From assembly GCA_005882215.1 (NCBI GenBank), contig VBCK01000123.1:1-64000 (forward strand): DNA of 64,000 nt, given 5' to 3'. The stretch is from Betaproteobacteria bacterium. Its GTDB lineage: Bacteria; Pseudomonadota; Gammaproteobacteria; Burkholderiales; Burkholderiaceae_F. The notes below the pieces were generated by a model that was given only the letters and a program-made list of their open reading frames with translations, did not search any database and was not told where the DNA came from. The position numbers were made by a program, and so were the translations under genes. Positions 63,668-64,000 of this stretch are shown piece after piece. The first letter of the stretch is position 1; the number at the start of each line of letters is the position of its first letter.

Positions 63668-64000
63668 TCAGAAGCGGTAGGACAGGCCCAGCTGCACCTC
63701 ACCCTGCGCCACGGCATCTGCCTTGATCTTGAAGACGCAGCCGCCCGAACAGAACAGCCCGCCGCTGCTTTTGACGAGCGTTACATAGCCTCGCGTTTCG
63801 AGGCGCAGCGCGACATGCCTTCCAAGAGTCGCCTGATAGCCGATGCCGAGGTTCAGCGAAGGCCTGACTTCGTCGCTGTAGCCGCTCGCTCCGGGTTGGA
63901 ACAGCGTGGCGCCAAGCCCGCCGACGAGGTACGGACCCTGGCCGATCGAACCATCGAGGAAGTTGGTGCCGCCGATGTGGAAGTAGATCACCTTGATCGG
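63668..64000 (-). CDS. Outer-membrane beta-barrel protein, 5' end outside window
   Basis: 111 codons visible, open to the right edge of the window. Alternating hydrophobic residues (YLVGGLGATLFQPG, SLNLGIGYQATLGRHVALRL, ETRGYVTLVKS) and the C-terminal GEVQLGLSYRF with final Phe are those of an OmpA/OmpW-like small barrel. A Cys pair (FCSGGCVF) lies in a loop. Function unknown. Confidence 0.75.
   Translation of the reverse strand, partial: PIKVIYFHIGGTNFLDGSIGQGPYLVGGLGATLFQPGASGYSDEVRPSLNLGIGYQATLGRHVALRLETRGYVTLVKSSGGLFCSGGCVFKIKADAVAQGEVQLGLSYRF

Overview
The window is about 64 kb of GC-rich, gene-dense chromosomal DNA. Gene content points to a methylotrophic betaproteobacterium of Burkholderiales type. 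Evidence is a DUF2863 protein, the alaC-hom-thrC-mobB-moeA-moaD-moaE order, the mltG-tmk-holB-pilZ-tatD operon, a SoxC/cytochrome pair and a nearly complete serine cycle. No rRNA, tRNA or CRISPR array was found.

Layout. (1) 1-7 kb: end of an EamA permease, a TPR-sulfotransferase, a broken TonB-dependent receptor, SoxC with its cytochrome, and a DUF3303 protein. (2) 7-9.7 kb: cystathionine gamma-lyase-type enzyme and cystathionine beta-synthase (reverse transsulfuration). (3) 9.8-24.7 kb: the serine-cycle block. A long minus-strand operon runs glyA-sga-hprA-mtdA-fchA-mtkA-mtkB-ppc-mcl. Glycerate 2-kinase is divergent from glyA across an AT-rich spacer holding a perfect 12-bp inverted repeat, and ftfL follows. 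Together these genes take formate through H4F to serine, on to malyl-CoA, and back to glyoxylate plus acetyl-CoA. (4) 24.8-40 kb: housekeeping (tatD, pilZ, holB, tmk, mltG, ygfZ, TANGO2-like, GNAT, M16 protease, acyl-CoA synthetase, yciB, bolA, parvulin, orphan aldehyde-oxidase-like subunit, MxaD-like SRPBCC). (5) 40-45 kb: aceB, haloacid dehalogenase, patatin, aceA. (6) 45-61.6 kb: DUF2863, phosphoesterase plus CuA protein, clpB, desaturase, crcB, molybdenum-cofactor genes, threonine genes, alaC, bcp, phoH. (7) 61.6-64 kb: a nested phage-type spanin pair (Rz/Rz1), a copied 58-bp fragment of phoH, a Sir2 deacetylase and a partial outer-membrane protein.

Two patterns cut across the layout. First, at least six loci carry clean internal deletions of roughly 170-400 bp (receptor twice, sga, a HAD gene, pilZ/tatD junction, M16 protease, aceA) while the surrounding sequence is pristine. 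They are either real microdeletions or assembly collapses, and they hit central enzymes. Second, short palindromes with a GGGCNNGCCC apex occur between genes and also in frame inside mobB and phoH, resembling palindromic elements that insert into proteins.

All functions are assigned by reading protein motifs and context; no database search was run.
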